NCBI GenBank assembly: GCA_963704035.1
Contig: CAVPGR010000004.1
Coordinates: 372,001-436,000, forward strand
Direction: 5' to 3'
DNA length: 64,000 bases
Source: JAOSJL01 sp963704035
Lineage (GTDB): Bacteria > Actinomycetota > Acidimicrobiia > IMCC26256 > JAOSJL01
Under the pieces are notes generated by a model. That model ran no database searches, had not been told where the DNA came from, and saw nothing but the letters and a program-made list of their open reading frames with translations. The position numbers were made by a program, and so were the translations under genes. This document shows positions 25,741 to 34,435 of the stretch, piece by piece. Each line of letters begins with the position of its first letter. The stretch's first letter is position 1.

Positions 25741-26201
25741 GACGGGCGTTCGGCGGGCGGATGTTCGGCGGACGGGTCCTCGGAGGACACGTCGGGCGGG
25801 GAGTACTCGTTGCCGTGGTTGATGAGGATGCGGTCGGAGTCGAACGCGGCGAACCCGTCGTCCCACTCGCCTTCGGTGACCACGGGCGCACCCTCGGCGA
25901 AGAGGTCGGGAGGGTCGCCGCGATGCACGACGGCCACGGTTTCGTTGCCGTCGGTGACCTCGAAGGTCACTCCGTCATCGGTCTCCGAGATCGAACCGGG
26001 CACGACCTCTCCCGCCAGTCGGAGACGGCCGGTGTCGTTTTCCTCGACCGCCTCCGAGACCGTGCGGAAGTAGACGATGTTGCCGCGCAGGCCACCGAGA
26101 AGGAGGAACGCTATGGCGCCGACACACAGGAGCGCCGCCACCACGTAGATCCAGCGACGCCCACGGGCGGGAGCCGGCGTGGATTCGGGGATCACCGCCA
26201 C
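25737..26201 (-). CDS. ccmE: Haem chaperone CcmE
   Basis: A 154-residue CcmE. One N-terminal helix (about 17-37, WIYVVAALLCVGAIAFLLLG) anchors an extracytoplasmic OB fold. The haem-binding motif HxxxY is H129 and Y133 in NHGNEY, the classical histidine form rather than the cysteine variant found in some archaea and sulfate reducers. It receives haem via CcmABCD and passes it to CcmF. It overlaps ccmD by 10 bp and ccmF by 4 bp. Confidence 0.93.
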   Translation of the reverse strand: MAVIPESTPAPARGRRWIYVVAALLCVGAIAFLLLGGLRGNIVYFRTVSEAVEENDTGRLRLAGEVVPGSISETDDGVTFEVTDGNETVAVVHRGDPPDLFAEGAPVVTEGEWDDGFAAFDSDRILINHGNEYSPPDVSSEDPSAEHPPAERPS

Positions 26202-26329
26202 CGCTCCAACTCTTCCTCCGTCAACCCACGGCGGACCCGCCGGAACCGCGCCGCCATCCAGCCGATGTAGGCGATCAGCACAACAGCGGTGATGACGTAT
26301 CCCGCGAAAACGAACCCAGCGTCACTCAT
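26192..26329 (-). CDS. ccmD: CcmD-like small membrane protein
   Basis: A 45-residue protein with one helix (FVFAGYVITAVVLIAYIGWM) and a basic then acidic tail (RFRRVRRGLTEEELERW). This is the size and layout of CcmD, which releases holo-CcmE from CcmC. ATG 26329 overlaps the end of ccmC by 8 bp. The longer open frame upstream has no membrane features. Family assignment rests on position and shape because CcmD sequences are poorly conserved. Confidence 0.85.
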   Translation of the reverse strand: MSDAGFVFAGYVITAVVLIAYIGWMAARFRRVRRGLTEEELERWR

Positions 26330-27140
26330 CGGTGCTCCCCGCTCCCGCCACGGCTGGATTGCCGATGTTTCCTTTGCCGGTGCCCTCGCCGGGCGCACGA
26401 TCCTCGAGATCGGTCCGCTCCGAACCCGATGCCACGCGCGCTGCGATCGCTGCGTCGAGCTCGCGTTCCTCACGACCTTCCTCGAGGCGGGCGAGTTGGA
26501 CCCGTCGCGCCATCAGATACCCGTACGCGAGCGTGAAGGCCACGACGGCGAAGAGGAGCGTCCACGCCATGGATCCTTCGATCTGCGCGTCGAGGTCGGG
26601 ATTGAAGACGGTGGCTTCCTGATGCAACGTCCGCCACCAGTTGACGGAGAAGTGCACGATGGGAACGTCGACGAAGGCGATGAGGGCGGCGATGGCGGCC
26701 CGTCGTGCACGGACGTCGGGGTCTGCGGGCACTCGGCGCAGGGCGAGGTAGCCGAGGTACAAGAAGAAGAGAACGGCGGTGGTGACCAGACGCGCATCCC
26801 ACACCCACCATGCGCCCCACACGGGCCGTCCCCACAGCGAGCCCAGAACGAGCGTGAGGCCCGTGAAGATCACCCCGATCTCGGCCGAGGATCCCGCCAG
26901 CAGATCCCACCCGGGCTGACGTGTCCGCGGCCACAAGTACAGCGCAGACGAGACCGCCGTCACGAAGAACGCCAGGTAGGCCAGCCACGCTGCGGGAACG
27001 TGCACGTACATCAGGCGCTGGGCATCCCCCTGCACCGCGTCGGGGGGCACGACGCCGAGAGCCAGGACCGCGAGGACGAACAACGCGAGGACGGCGAGCA
27101 GCCCGAGTGCGTTCACCGCAGGTCTGGCCAGCGAGATCAT
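26322..27140 (-). CDS. ccmC: Haem exporter/handling protein CcmC
   Basis: A 272-residue polytopic protein with about six helices. The WWD domain is WGRPVWGAWWVWDARLVTT, and one axial histidine lies in VDVPIVHFSVNWWRTLHQ. CcmC loads haem onto CcmE. The C-terminal tail of about 60 charged residues is longer than in E. coli. ATG 27140 starts at the first helix and overlaps ccmB by ATGA. Confidence 0.92.
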   Translation of the reverse strand: MISLARPAVNALGLLAVLALFVLAVLALGVVPPDAVQGDAQRLMYVHVPAAWLAYLAFFVTAVSSALYLWPRTRQPGWDLLAGSSAEIGVIFTGLTLVLGSLWGRPVWGAWWVWDARLVTTAVLFFLYLGYLALRRVPADPDVRARRAAIAALIAFVDVPIVHFSVNWWRTLHQEATVFNPDLDAQIEGSMAWTLLFAVVAFTLAYGYLMARRVQLARLEEGREERELDAAIAARVASGSERTDLEDRAPGEGTGKGNIGNPAVAGAGSTDE

Positions 27141-27811
27141 GCGTCCTCCAAGAGCGAACCGAAGGCGAGGACACCCACGCCCAGGTACAGCACTGCAAAC
27201 AAGGCGAGCAGTTGCACCCACGGCCACGCTTCCGACGGCACGCCGTCGAGGCCCGCTTCGAACGCCCGGGTGGCTCCCAACATGACAGGTGCCACGATCG
27301 GGAGCAGCAACAGCGGGACCAACGTCTCGCGGGTTCGCAACCCGGCCGCGAGCACCCCGAAGAGAGTACCGGTGGCTGCGATCCCCACGGTCGCGGCCAC
27401 CCCTGCCAGAACCAGGACCACCACGCTGCGAACGGCGGTGTCGTAGAACACGACGACGCCGATCCCCAGAACGAGTTCCAGGAGGATCAACTGTACGGCG
27501 ATGGCAAGGGTCTTCCCCAGGAACACGGAGGCTCCATCGAGCCCCGACAGACGGAGCCCGTCGATCGCCCCGTGATCGGTCTCCACCGCAAAGGAGCGGG
27601 AGACCGCGAGAACAGCCGCCAGCAGGACCGCCACCCAGAACAGACCGGGAGCGACCTCTGACAGAAGCCCGCGGTCGGGATCGAGGGCGAACGCGAACAA
27701 CAGCAGTACAACGGCGCCGAACGGCAGCACCTGGTTGAGAGTCACGCGCGACCGGGCCTCGACCCGAAGGTCCTTGCCGGCGACCAACCACACCTCTCTG
27801 GCGAGACTCAC
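27137..27811 (-). CDS. ccmB: ABC transporter membrane subunit CcmB
   Basis: A 224-residue CcmB with six predicted helices. The start MSLAREVWLVAGKDLRVEARSR and GVLAAGLRTRETLVPLLLLP are typical. It forms the ATP-dependent complex with CcmA that releases haem-loaded CcmE. It overlaps ccmA and ccmC by 4 bp each. Confidence 0.92.
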   Translation of the reverse strand: MSLAREVWLVAGKDLRVEARSRVTLNQVLPFGAVVLLLFAFALDPDRGLLSEVAPGLFWVAVLLAAVLAVSRSFAVETDHGAIDGLRLSGLDGASVFLGKTLAIAVQLILLELVLGIGVVVFYDTAVRSVVVLVLAGVAATVGIAATGTLFGVLAAGLRTRETLVPLLLLPIVAPVMLGATRAFEAGLDGVPSEAWPWVQLLALFAVLYLGVGVLAFGSLLEDA

Positions 27812-28485
27812 GGTCCGACCTCCGCGCTCGGCGCGCTGTCGACCGACGGCCGCTCCCGGACAGCGGGCTCGGCACGACCTCCCACGATTCGAACCTCACG
27901 GTCCGCCAGAGAGCGCACGCGCTCAGTTTCGTGCGAAGCGATGATCACGGTCGTACCCGCAGAGGGCGCCTCGCTGATCACGGAGTCGAGCATCGAACGC
28001 CCGGCGGGGTCGAGGCCGGCGTGCGGTTCGTCGAGCAGCAACAGGTCGGGGCTCCGCGACAGCGCGACGGCCAGCGAGAGGCGCCGGCGCTGCCCGGCCG
28101 ACAATCGCTGATGCGCCACGTCGGCCTGTTCCTCGAGGCCGACACGAGTGAGCACGTCATCCGCGGTAGCGACGGTCGCACCCGCCGAACGTGTCGCGAA
28201 ACGCAGGTTCTCCCGGACCGTGAGGTCGTCGTAGCAAAGTGTGTCGTGGCCCATGAATCCCAGACGGCGCCGATGGCTGCGCCGGTCGCAGGCGAGATCG
28301 ACGCCCAGAACCTCGGCCGTCCCGGATCTGAGGCGGACCAGGCCCGCCAGGAGGCGGAGAAGGGTCGTCTTACCCGCACCGTTGGGCCCACTGAGCAGTA
28401 AGACCTCGCGTTCGTGTACGTCGAGGTCGGTGCCGGCGAGAGCCGGAAAACGGCCGAGGAGACAGACAGCGGCGCGGAGGCGCAC
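27808..28485 (-). CDS. ccmA: ABC ATPase CcmA, first gene of the ccm operon
   Basis: A 225-residue ATPase. Walker A is SGPNGAGKTTLLRLL, the signature region is RLSAGQRRRLSLAVAL, Walker B is DLLLLDEPHAGLD, and the switch histidine is in IASHE. The CcmA assignment follows from the operon. GTG 28485 is preferred because the domain begins within 20 residues; TTG 28497 is an alternative. A TACACT box lies at 28530-28535 on this strand. The C-terminal 40 residues are extra and low in complexity. Confidence 0.9.
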   Translation of the reverse strand: MRLRAAVCLLGRFPALAGTDLDVHEREVLLLSGPNGAGKTTLLRLLAGLVRLRSGTAEVLGVDLACDRRSHRRRLGFMGHDTLCYDDLTVRENLRFATRSAGATVATADDVLTRVGLEEQADVAHQRLSAGQRRRLSLAVALSRSPDLLLLDEPHAGLDPAGRSMLDSVISEAPSAGTTVIIASHETERVRSLADREVRIVGGRAEPAVRERPSVDSAPSAEVGP

Positions 28486-28529
28486 GACGAGTGGCAACGG
28501 ACCCTCAAGGGCCGGGAGACGGTGCCGAA

Positions 28530-28535
28530 AGTGTA
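28530..28535 (-). promoter_or_regulatory. Possible -10 box TACACT for the ccm operon
   Basis: On the minus strand TACACT lies 44 nt upstream of ccmA GTG 28485. It is the only TANNNT box close to the gene. No good -35 is seen, so confidence is low. Confidence 0.3.
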
Positions 28536-28653
28536 AGGAGCGGTCGGCGAAACCGTCGAACCGGCATACGGAGCACTCCCATCGGGGTTCCGCTCCGCCC
28601 GGCATCTTCCGCGGGTACTCGGCTGACGCGCCGAAATGTCCCGAACGCCCGGG

Positions 28654-28659
28654 TACAAT
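28654..28659 (+). promoter_or_regulatory. -10 box TACAAT of a leaderless promoter
   Basis: TACAAT ends 7 nt before GTG 28667, which chooses this start for the sortase gene over ATG 28676. Confidence 0.5.
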
Positions 28660-28666
28660 CACCGAG

Positions 28667-29806
28667 GTGCCAGACATGGATGACGCAGCCGGCCAATCTT
28701 CGACCGCTCTCGCTTCGCGCGAGCCCTCCGACGGCCCGGGGTCGCCCCTTCCGGGCGACGCCGGCGATGACGGAGGTTCCGGAGACGGGCCTCCCGAAGA
28801 GACACCGGACCCGTCGTCGGAGCCGTCGCGACCCCGCGACACCGGTGCGCGCGCCGTCCTCGGTTTCGTCGGAAGAGGCCTCATCACGCTGGGGCTCCTG
28901 GTCCTGCTCTTCGTGGCGTACCAACTCTGGGGCACCGGACTCTACGAAGCCCGCGCACAGAACGAGCTCGAGGGCGACTTCGAGAAGCGGCTCGAACAGA
29001 TCGACGCGCCGGCGCCCGAAGGTGACTCTGACACACTCGGTGGTGGCGAGGGCGAAGGCGGCGAGCCGGTGCCCGCCTCCGCGTTCACCGAGGGGGAGGC
29101 CGCGCTGAAGATCGAGATTCCCGACGCGGGCGTCGATCGCATCGTCGTGCAGGGCATCACGATCCCCGACCTGCGGAAGGGCCCCGGCCACTACCCCGAC
29201 ACGCCGATGCCCGGCGAGATCGGCAACGCGGCGATCGCCGGTCACCGCACCACCTACGGGCAGCCGTTCCACAATCTCGACAAGCTCGAGCCGGGCGACG
29301 AGATCACCACGACGACGCTGAACGGCACCTTCGTCTACGACGTCGTCAAGACCGACATCGTCGCCCCCACCGCCGTCGACGTGTTGAAGCCACCGGGCAA
29401 GAACACCTATGTCGGCAAGGAAGCTCTGGGCGAGAACGCCGTCGTCGAGGGCAACGCGATGCTCACCCTCACCACGTGCAATCCGAAGTACTCCGCTGCT
29501 GAACGCCTCGTCGTGTTCGCCGAGCTCAATCCCTCCAAGAGCCCCGAGGCACAGCCGCCGAGCGTGAGCACGAACCTGTCCGCCGGTCGGGCCACCATCG
29601 ATTCCGCCGGACTCTCGGGTGAGGATTCCCCACGCACACCTGCACTGATCTTCGCCCTGATCGTGGCGGCGGTCGGTGCACTCTGGTGGCTGGCCTTCCG
29701 GCGGTGGCGCCACTGGTACACCTGGTTCGCGGGTGTGATTCCGTTCCTGGCGGTTCTGTTCGTGTTCTACACGTATATAGAGCGGATGCTCCCCGGTAAC
29801 TACTGA
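28667..29806 (+). CDS. Class E sortase
   Basis: A 379-residue sortase. A disordered acidic/proline-rich N-terminus (1-60) leads to a signal-anchor helix (68-86). The sortase barrel has the catalytic triad H193 (IAGHRTTYG), C271 (TLTTC) and R280 (AAERLVV). Two C-terminal helices (about 325-345 and 358-373) are typical of class E enzymes. Such sortases cut LAXTG-like signals and attach proteins to the cell wall or assemble pili. No substrate with a sorting signal is seen in the window. The last 7 bp overlap the convergent epimerase gene. Confidence 0.9.
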   Translation: MPDMDDAAGQSSTALASREPSDGPGSPLPGDAGDDGGSGDGPPEETPDPSSEPSRPRDTGARAVLGFVGRGLITLGLLVLLFVAYQLWGTGLYEARAQNELEGDFEKRLEQIDAPAPEGDSDTLGGGEGEGGEPVPASAFTEGEAALKIEIPDAGVDRIVVQGITIPDLRKGPGHYPDTPMPGEIGNAAIAGHRTTYGQPFHNLDKLEPGDEITTTTLNGTFVYDVVKTDIVAPTAVDVLKPPGKNTYVGKEALGENAVVEGNAMLTLTTCNPKYSAAERLVVFAELNPSKSPEAQPPSVSTNLSAGRATIDSAGLSGEDSPRTPALIFALIVAAVGALWWLAFRRWRHWYTWFAGVIPFLAVLFVFYTYIERMLPGNY

Positions 29807-30873
29807 TCCGAAGAGCGTTCCCCGAAGCGCATCGGCGCGGTGGCGAACTCCCGCATTCCGTCCTCGAACATCACCGAGGCACGGAATCCGATGATCTCCG
29901 CTGCCTGGTCGGTGGACGCGAACACGTGGCGCACGTCGCCCGGGCGGTAGCCGCCGACGACCTGGGGCGGTGGCGCATCGGGAAACACCACGTGTAGCGC
30001 TTCTGCCATGTCGAGCACCGTGCGCGGCGTGCCGCTGGCCACGTTGCAGACCGAGTCCCGAGGCTCGGCTGCCGTCAGCGCTGCCACGTTCGCCGCAGCG
30101 ACATCTTGCACGTGGACGAAGTCGCGACGCTGACCACCATCCTCGAAGACGCTCGGCGCCACACCGTTCTCGTACGCGCTCCGGAACAGCGACGCCACGC
30201 CGGCGTAGGGCGTGTTGCGAGGCATGCGCGGCCCGTAGACATTGTGGTACCGCAGCACCGTGAGCGGGACACCGTGCTCGCGGCTGAACGCGGCGCACAG
30301 GTGCTCCTGGTGGAGCTTGGTGGCGGCGTAGACATTGCGCGGGTCGGCGGGTGCGTCCTCCGGCACGGACTCGGGCGTGAGGTCGGCTCCACATTCGGGA
30401 CACGGTGGCTCCCAGAGACCGGCCTCGAGGCGCTCGCGATCGCGGGGCCCCGGCCGCACGAGACCGTGAGCGGTGCAGCGGTACCGCCCTTCGCCGTAGA
30501 CGACCATGCTGCTCGCGAGCACGACGCGCTCGGGCACGTGCGCGGCGTGCATGGCACCGAGGAGCGTTGCGGTTCCTTGATCATTGTGGGCGACGTAGTC
30601 CTCGACATCGCCGAAGTCCACGCCGAGACCGACCATCGACGCCTGGTGACACACCGCGTCGATGCCGCCGAGGGCATCGATCACGGCGTCGCGGTCACGA
30701 AGGTCGACCCGACGTACGTCGACGTCAGTGCGCTGGTCGGCCGGTGGCCCGTCGTGTGCGGCGGGGTGCAGGACGTCGAGCACGCGCACGTCGAACCCCC
30801 GCTCCATGAGCGCGTCGACGATGTGGGACCCGATGAATCCGGACCCGCCGGTCACGAGGACCCGCGGGTTCAC
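29800..30873 (-). CDS. NAD-dependent sugar nucleotide epimerase with CxxH/CxxC insert
   Basis: A 357-residue extended SDR. The NAD motif GGSGFIG is at 9-15, the active-site Ser lies at 121-122 and YAATK gives Y182 and K186. After VVYGEGRYR comes an insert with C133xxH136 and C158xxC161 (PPCPECGADL), a likely zinc knuckle. That insert is typical of a subgroup related to dTDP-L-rhamnose 4-epimerases. It would provide a deoxysugar nucleotide for envelope glycans. GTG 30873 lies 24 bp after the histidine kinase gene, so it is probably the last gene of the operon that starts at 34312. Confidence 0.87.
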   Translation of the reverse strand: MNPRVLVTGGSGFIGSHIVDALMERGFDVRVLDVLHPAAHDGPPADQRTDVDVRRVDLRDRDAVIDALGGIDAVCHQASMVGLGVDFGDVEDYVAHNDQGTATLLGAMHAAHVPERVVLASSMVVYGEGRYRCTAHGLVRPGPRDRERLEAGLWEPPCPECGADLTPESVPEDAPADPRNVYAATKLHQEHLCAAFSREHGVPLTVLRYHNVYGPRMPRNTPYAGVASLFRSAYENGVAPSVFEDGGQRRDFVHVQDVAAANVAALTAAEPRDSVCNVASGTPRTVLDMAEALHVVFPDAPPPQVVGGYRPGDVRHVFASTDQAAEIIGFRASVMFEDGMREFATAPMRFGERSSDQ

Positions 30874-30897
30874 AGAATTGCCGTCACGGAAGTGCCG

Positions 30898-32250
30898 TCA
30901 CGGCGATGTCGACCCGAGCGGCAGGCTCACCGTGAAGCGCGCCCCGCCGTTGTCGTTGCGGACCGAGATCCGACCGTCGTGTGCCTCGACGAGCCCGCGT
31001 GCGATCGTCAGTCCCAGACCCGCCCCGGCACCGCCTCCGTCTCCCGCGGATTCTCCGACGGAACGTGCGGCATCGCCGCGGTACGCGGCGTCGAACACGC
31101 GCTCCAGATCCTGCTCGGGGATTCCGCCGCCGCTGTCGAGAACCGATACCCAGGCCGCGGGCGCCGACGATGCGCCGTCGAGCTCCGTCCCGTTGCCGGC
31201 TTCCACGAGAACGGTGCCGTTCGCCGGGGTGTGGCGAATGGCGTTCTCCAGAAGATTCCGCAGAACGCGCAAGACGTCCATCGGGGAACACGTGACCTCG
31301 GGTGGCGTGCCCCGGAGCCGTCCTTCGACGGTGACTCCCTTGGCGGCCGCCACACCCTGGACCCCTGCCAGAGCATCAGACACGAGGTCGCCGAGGGGAA
31401 CCGGCGTACGATCCGCGCGTACGACACCCGCTTCCACGCGACTCAACTCGAAGAGATCGTCGACGAGTTCGGCGAGACGATCGGCCTGCGTGCGGACCGT
31501 CGTGTGGTATCCGTGAACGACGTCGGGATCGGTGACCACGCCGTCCTCGAGTGCCTCCGCGATCGCACGGATACCGGCGAGCGGGGTGCGCAGATCGTGG
31601 CTCACCCATGCCACGAGTTCGCGCCTCGACTGCTCGATCGCCATTTCACGTTCGCGGGATTCCCTCAGTCGTCGCGACATTTCGTCCAGCTCATGTTCGA
31701 GGCGCCCCAGTTCGCCGGGCACTCCCCGACCGGTTGTGACCGTCGGACTCTCGGGTGAAACCTCGAGCGGGGTCGCTACCGACGCGTCGTCGCCGATCCG
31801 TCGTGTCCGCTGCGCGAGAGCGTCGCTGGCCCTCGAGACACGCTCACCGAGGAGCAGCGCTGCGGCCACACCCACGGATCCTGCCGCCAGGAGCACGACG
31901 TCGAGCGCTGCGGCATCCGCACTGGAGATGAACATCCGTCGGGCCGCGACCCACGCGCCGAGACCTGCCGCTCCAACCGCGGTGAGAATGACGATCGCCA
32001 CCTGCACGCCGATGGAGCGCCGCCGCGCGAGACCCAACGCGAACGCGCCCACAGCGCCGGCAACGAGCGCTGCCCCGACACTGATGACGAGCAGCTCTAC
32101 GAAATGCGCCCGCGACATCGACCGAGCCGAAGCCACGACGGCCGTGAGCATGAAACCGGCGGCCGTGACACCGCCCACGAGAAGAACTGTTCTCCTCGTG
32201 CTGTGCCGGCCCGTGCCCGGCCCGGCGCAGTGGGTCCCGTGCGCGGTCAT
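30898..32250 (-). CDS. Membrane sensor histidine kinase
   Basis: A 450-residue kinase. Four hydrophobic segments lie at about 21-40, 50-75, 82-100 and 116-134, with little extracytoplasmic sequence, which suggests sensing within the membrane. The phosphoacceptor is H218 in VSHDLRTPLAG. ATPase boxes are NLLENAIRHT, DSGGGIPEQDLERVFD and GAGLGLTIARGLVEAH. ATG 32250 overlaps the response regulator stop by ATGA, so the pair is coupled. It sits inside a glycan gene locus and may control it. Confidence 0.92.
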   Translation of the reverse strand: MTAHGTHCAGPGTGRHSTRRTVLLVGGVTAAGFMLTAVVASARSMSRAHFVELLVISVGAALVAGAVGAFALGLARRRSIGVQVAIVILTAVGAAGLGAWVAARRMFISSADAAALDVVLLAAGSVGVAAALLLGERVSRASDALAQRTRRIGDDASVATPLEVSPESPTVTTGRGVPGELGRLEHELDEMSRRLRESREREMAIEQSRRELVAWVSHDLRTPLAGIRAIAEALEDGVVTDPDVVHGYHTTVRTQADRLAELVDDLFELSRVEAGVVRADRTPVPLGDLVSDALAGVQGVAAAKGVTVEGRLRGTPPEVTCSPMDVLRVLRNLLENAIRHTPANGTVLVEAGNGTELDGASSAPAAWVSVLDSGGGIPEQDLERVFDAAYRGDAARSVGESAGDGGGAGAGLGLTIARGLVEAHDGRISVRNDNGGARFTVSLPLGSTSP

Positions 32251-32960
32251 GTCGTGAACCTGTAGCCGACGCCCCATACCGTCACGATCCTCCTCGGCGC
32301 CGACGGCGCCTCCTCGATCTTCTCGCGCAGCCTTCTAATGTGCACCGTCACGGTCGACGCGTCGCCATAGCTGTACCCCCACACCTGTTCGAGCAACTCC
32401 TCCCGGCGAAAGGCAGTTCCCGGGTTGGAGGCCAGGAACGCCAGGAGGTCGAACTCCCGTGCCGTGAGATGCACCGGAGCACCGTCGAGCCCGACCGTGC
32501 GGGCGTTCGTGTCGATGATAAGACCCTCGCGGATCAGGGGCTCGGTCGTCGACGCCGGCGCGGGAGCGTGCGTGCGGCGCAGCACGGCTCGAACCCTCGC
32601 CATCAACTCACGGGGCGAGAAGGGTTTGGTGACGTAGTCGTCCGCGCCGTGCTCGAGCCCGGCCAGGCGATCCTCCTCCTCCCCCTTTGCCGTGAGCATC
32701 ACCACGGGCACCCGGGCATCCTGGCGTAGCCGGCGACACACCTCGAGACCGTCGAGACCGGGAAGCATGAGGTCGAGAATCACCAGGTCGGGTGGGTGCT
32801 CAGCGGCCTCCTCCAGCGCCGCGGTGCCGTCGCCGACCGCGCGGACGACGTATCCGTCACGCTCGAGGTAGCGCACGACGACCTCCGACACCGTCGGGTC
32901 GTCCTCCACGACGAGTACCCGCCGTGTAGCGGTGGCGGGACTCCCGGACACGTTCACCAT
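32247..32960 (-). CDS. OmpR-family response regulator
   Basis: A 237-residue regulator. The receiver has acidic residues E19, D20 and D21, the phosphoacceptor D63 (LDLMLPGLDG) and the conserved Lys in TKPFSPREL. The winged-helix DNA-binding domain has LTAREFDLLAFLA and VTVHIRRLREKIE. It pairs with the kinase that overlaps its stop. ATG 32960 overlaps the end of the upstream membrane protein gene by 7 bp. Confidence 0.94.
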   Translation of the reverse strand: MVNVSGSPATATRRVLVVEDDPTVSEVVVRYLERDGYVVRAVGDGTAALEEAAEHPPDLVILDLMLPGLDGLEVCRRLRQDARVPVVMLTAKGEEEDRLAGLEHGADDYVTKPFSPRELMARVRAVLRRTHAPAPASTTEPLIREGLIIDTNARTVGLDGAPVHLTAREFDLLAFLASNPGTAFRREELLEQVWGYSYGDASTVTVHIRRLREKIEEAPSAPRRIVTVWGVGYRFTT

Positions 32961-34312
32961 CGTGTCCGGATACCGGTCTGGACGGCGAGCGCCACGACGG
33001 CCTGGACGGCCAGCCATCCACGAAGAACCATCCCTGATGCGTTCCCGCCCACCGCGTCCTTCTCCAACACGTCCTTTGCCAACACGTCCTTCGCCAACAC
33101 GTCCTTCGCCAACACAGCCCCGGCCGGAAGGAGCCAGAGAGCGAACGGCAGCCAGATCCGCTCGACCTCGCCCTTCGAAAAGCCCGAGAGATCGGCGATC
33201 GCGATCGCGCCGAGCGCCCCCCCGACGAGGAGCCACATTCGCCGATCGCGAAGGAGCGCCAGACCCGCAGCGGTCGCCGGCCCCACGACGATCGCGAGCG
33301 CTGCCAGGTTCGCCCACACGAAATAGCCGAACGGGCGGGTCGCCGCCACGCTCTCGAGGTACTCGCCGCGGGCCGTGGACCATCCGTCGACATACGAGAA
33401 GCCGGCCACCCAGAAACACGCAAGAACCGCCGAGGCGGCGAGCCCCGCCACCGCGAGCGGCCGGAAGCGTCGACGCGCCAGTGCCACGACGAACGGGATC
33501 ACGGCGACGAGCACCAGACCGTAGGACAGCATGAGCGTGGCCCCGAAGAGGAGACCGCCCGCGGTACTCCACGCGTCCGCTCGGCGGCCCACCTGTCCCG
33601 TAGCCACCACCACAGCGGCAACGGCTGCGGCGGCCACACCCGCGAACAGAGCATCCGCGCTCGTGGCGATCCAGACGGCCGCCGGCGCCAAGACGACGAA
33701 CGGGGCGGCGGCACGTGCCTGCTTCTCACCCGCCACGTCGCGCACGGCGACGAGCACGGACGGAACCGCCAGGGCACCGCCCAGGATGAAGAGGGCCGCG
33801 GCCCAACCCTGACCACCGAGGCCCACGCGGTCCATCGACCACAGCGAGAGCACCGCACCTGGCGGATGGGAGCGAACATGCGTGGAATAGCTGTCGATGT
33901 TGTCGGTGAATCCCGACAGGAAGTCGGTGGGTGAACCCACCTGATCCACATCGAGGAGATATTCGTCGCCGGGAAGCACGGTCGGTGCGGTGATGCCGTC
34001 GAGGCCGTCGGTGAATGCGAGAGCCAGTGCCCACAGAGCGGTCACCGCGGCCGCCGCGGCGAGCAGACGCCGCCACTCGAGACGCCGTACGAGATCCGGC
34101 GCCCACACCACGATCACGCCGGCGACACCCACCGGAACGACGATGCGCACACTGAGACGCAGATCGTCCCATCCGACCAACGGCGGAGCACTCAGGCGCA
34201 ACGCCTCGCGGCCGAGTTCGTCGATGAGGTGCAGGCCCCAGAGCCGCGCTGCGACGAGGAGCAGCGCCCACGCCACGAGGGCTCCTGCCACGATGGCCCA
34301 CCGGCGGCGCAC
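32954..34312 (-). CDS. Polytopic membrane protein, GT-C glycosyltransferase-like
   Basis: A 452-residue protein with about eleven membrane helices. An early extracytoplasmic loop carries GDEYLLDVDQVGS and later YSTHVRSHPPGAV, the type of acidic/histidine loop found in polyprenyl-phosphate-dependent GT-C enzymes. A lipid-linked sugar transferase or ligase is the best guess. Near the C-terminus a 15-bp repeat (about 33064-33115) encodes repeated LAKDV. GTG 34312 sits 6 nt after TAGATT. It is the first gene of the operon with the two-component pair and the epimerase. Confidence 0.7.
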   Translation of the reverse strand: MRRRWAIVAGALVAWALLLVAARLWGLHLIDELGREALRLSAPPLVGWDDLRLSVRIVVPVGVAGVIVVWAPDLVRRLEWRRLLAAAAAVTALWALALAFTDGLDGITAPTVLPGDEYLLDVDQVGSPTDFLSGFTDNIDSYSTHVRSHPPGAVLSLWSMDRVGLGGQGWAAALFILGGALAVPSVLVAVRDVAGEKQARAAAPFVVLAPAAVWIATSADALFAGVAAAAVAAVVVATGQVGRRADAWSTAGGLLFGATLMLSYGLVLVAVIPFVVALARRRFRPLAVAGLAASAVLACFWVAGFSYVDGWSTARGEYLESVAATRPFGYFVWANLAALAIVVGPATAAGLALLRDRRMWLLVGGALGAIAIADLSGFSKGEVERIWLPFALWLLPAGAVLAKDVLAKDVLAKDVLEKDAVGGNASGMVLRGWLAVQAVVALAVQTGIRTRW

Positions 34313-34318
34313 GGGCGA

Positions 34319-34324
34319 AATCTA
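34319..34324 (-). promoter_or_regulatory. -10 box TAGATT of a leaderless promoter (minus)
   Basis: TAGATT on the minus strand ends 6 nt before GTG 34312. It drives the operon leading to the two-component system and epimerase. Confidence 0.5.
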
Positions 34325-34422
34325 CAGCGGGGAGGTGCACCGACCCATCTGCACGGACGATATCCCCGGGATGTTTCGCGAATCGTAAGCAGATACCTCC
34401 CCGATGCGCACCCCGTCCTGGG

Positions 34423-34428
34423 TAAGTT
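34423..34428 (+). promoter_or_regulatory. -10 box TAAGTT of a leaderless promoter (plus)
   Basis: TAAGTT ends 7 nt before GTG 34436. It drives the divergent operon of glycosyltransferase, methyltransferase and molybdoenzyme genes. The region between the two divergent boxes (about 100 bp) would hold any site for the neighbouring response regulator. Confidence 0.5.
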
Positions 34429-34435
34429 TCGCGAC

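Noticed and set aside
28505..30403. 632-codon minus-strand frame over the sortase
   Set aside because: It lies antisense to a sortase with an intact H/C/R triad and has no domain of its own.
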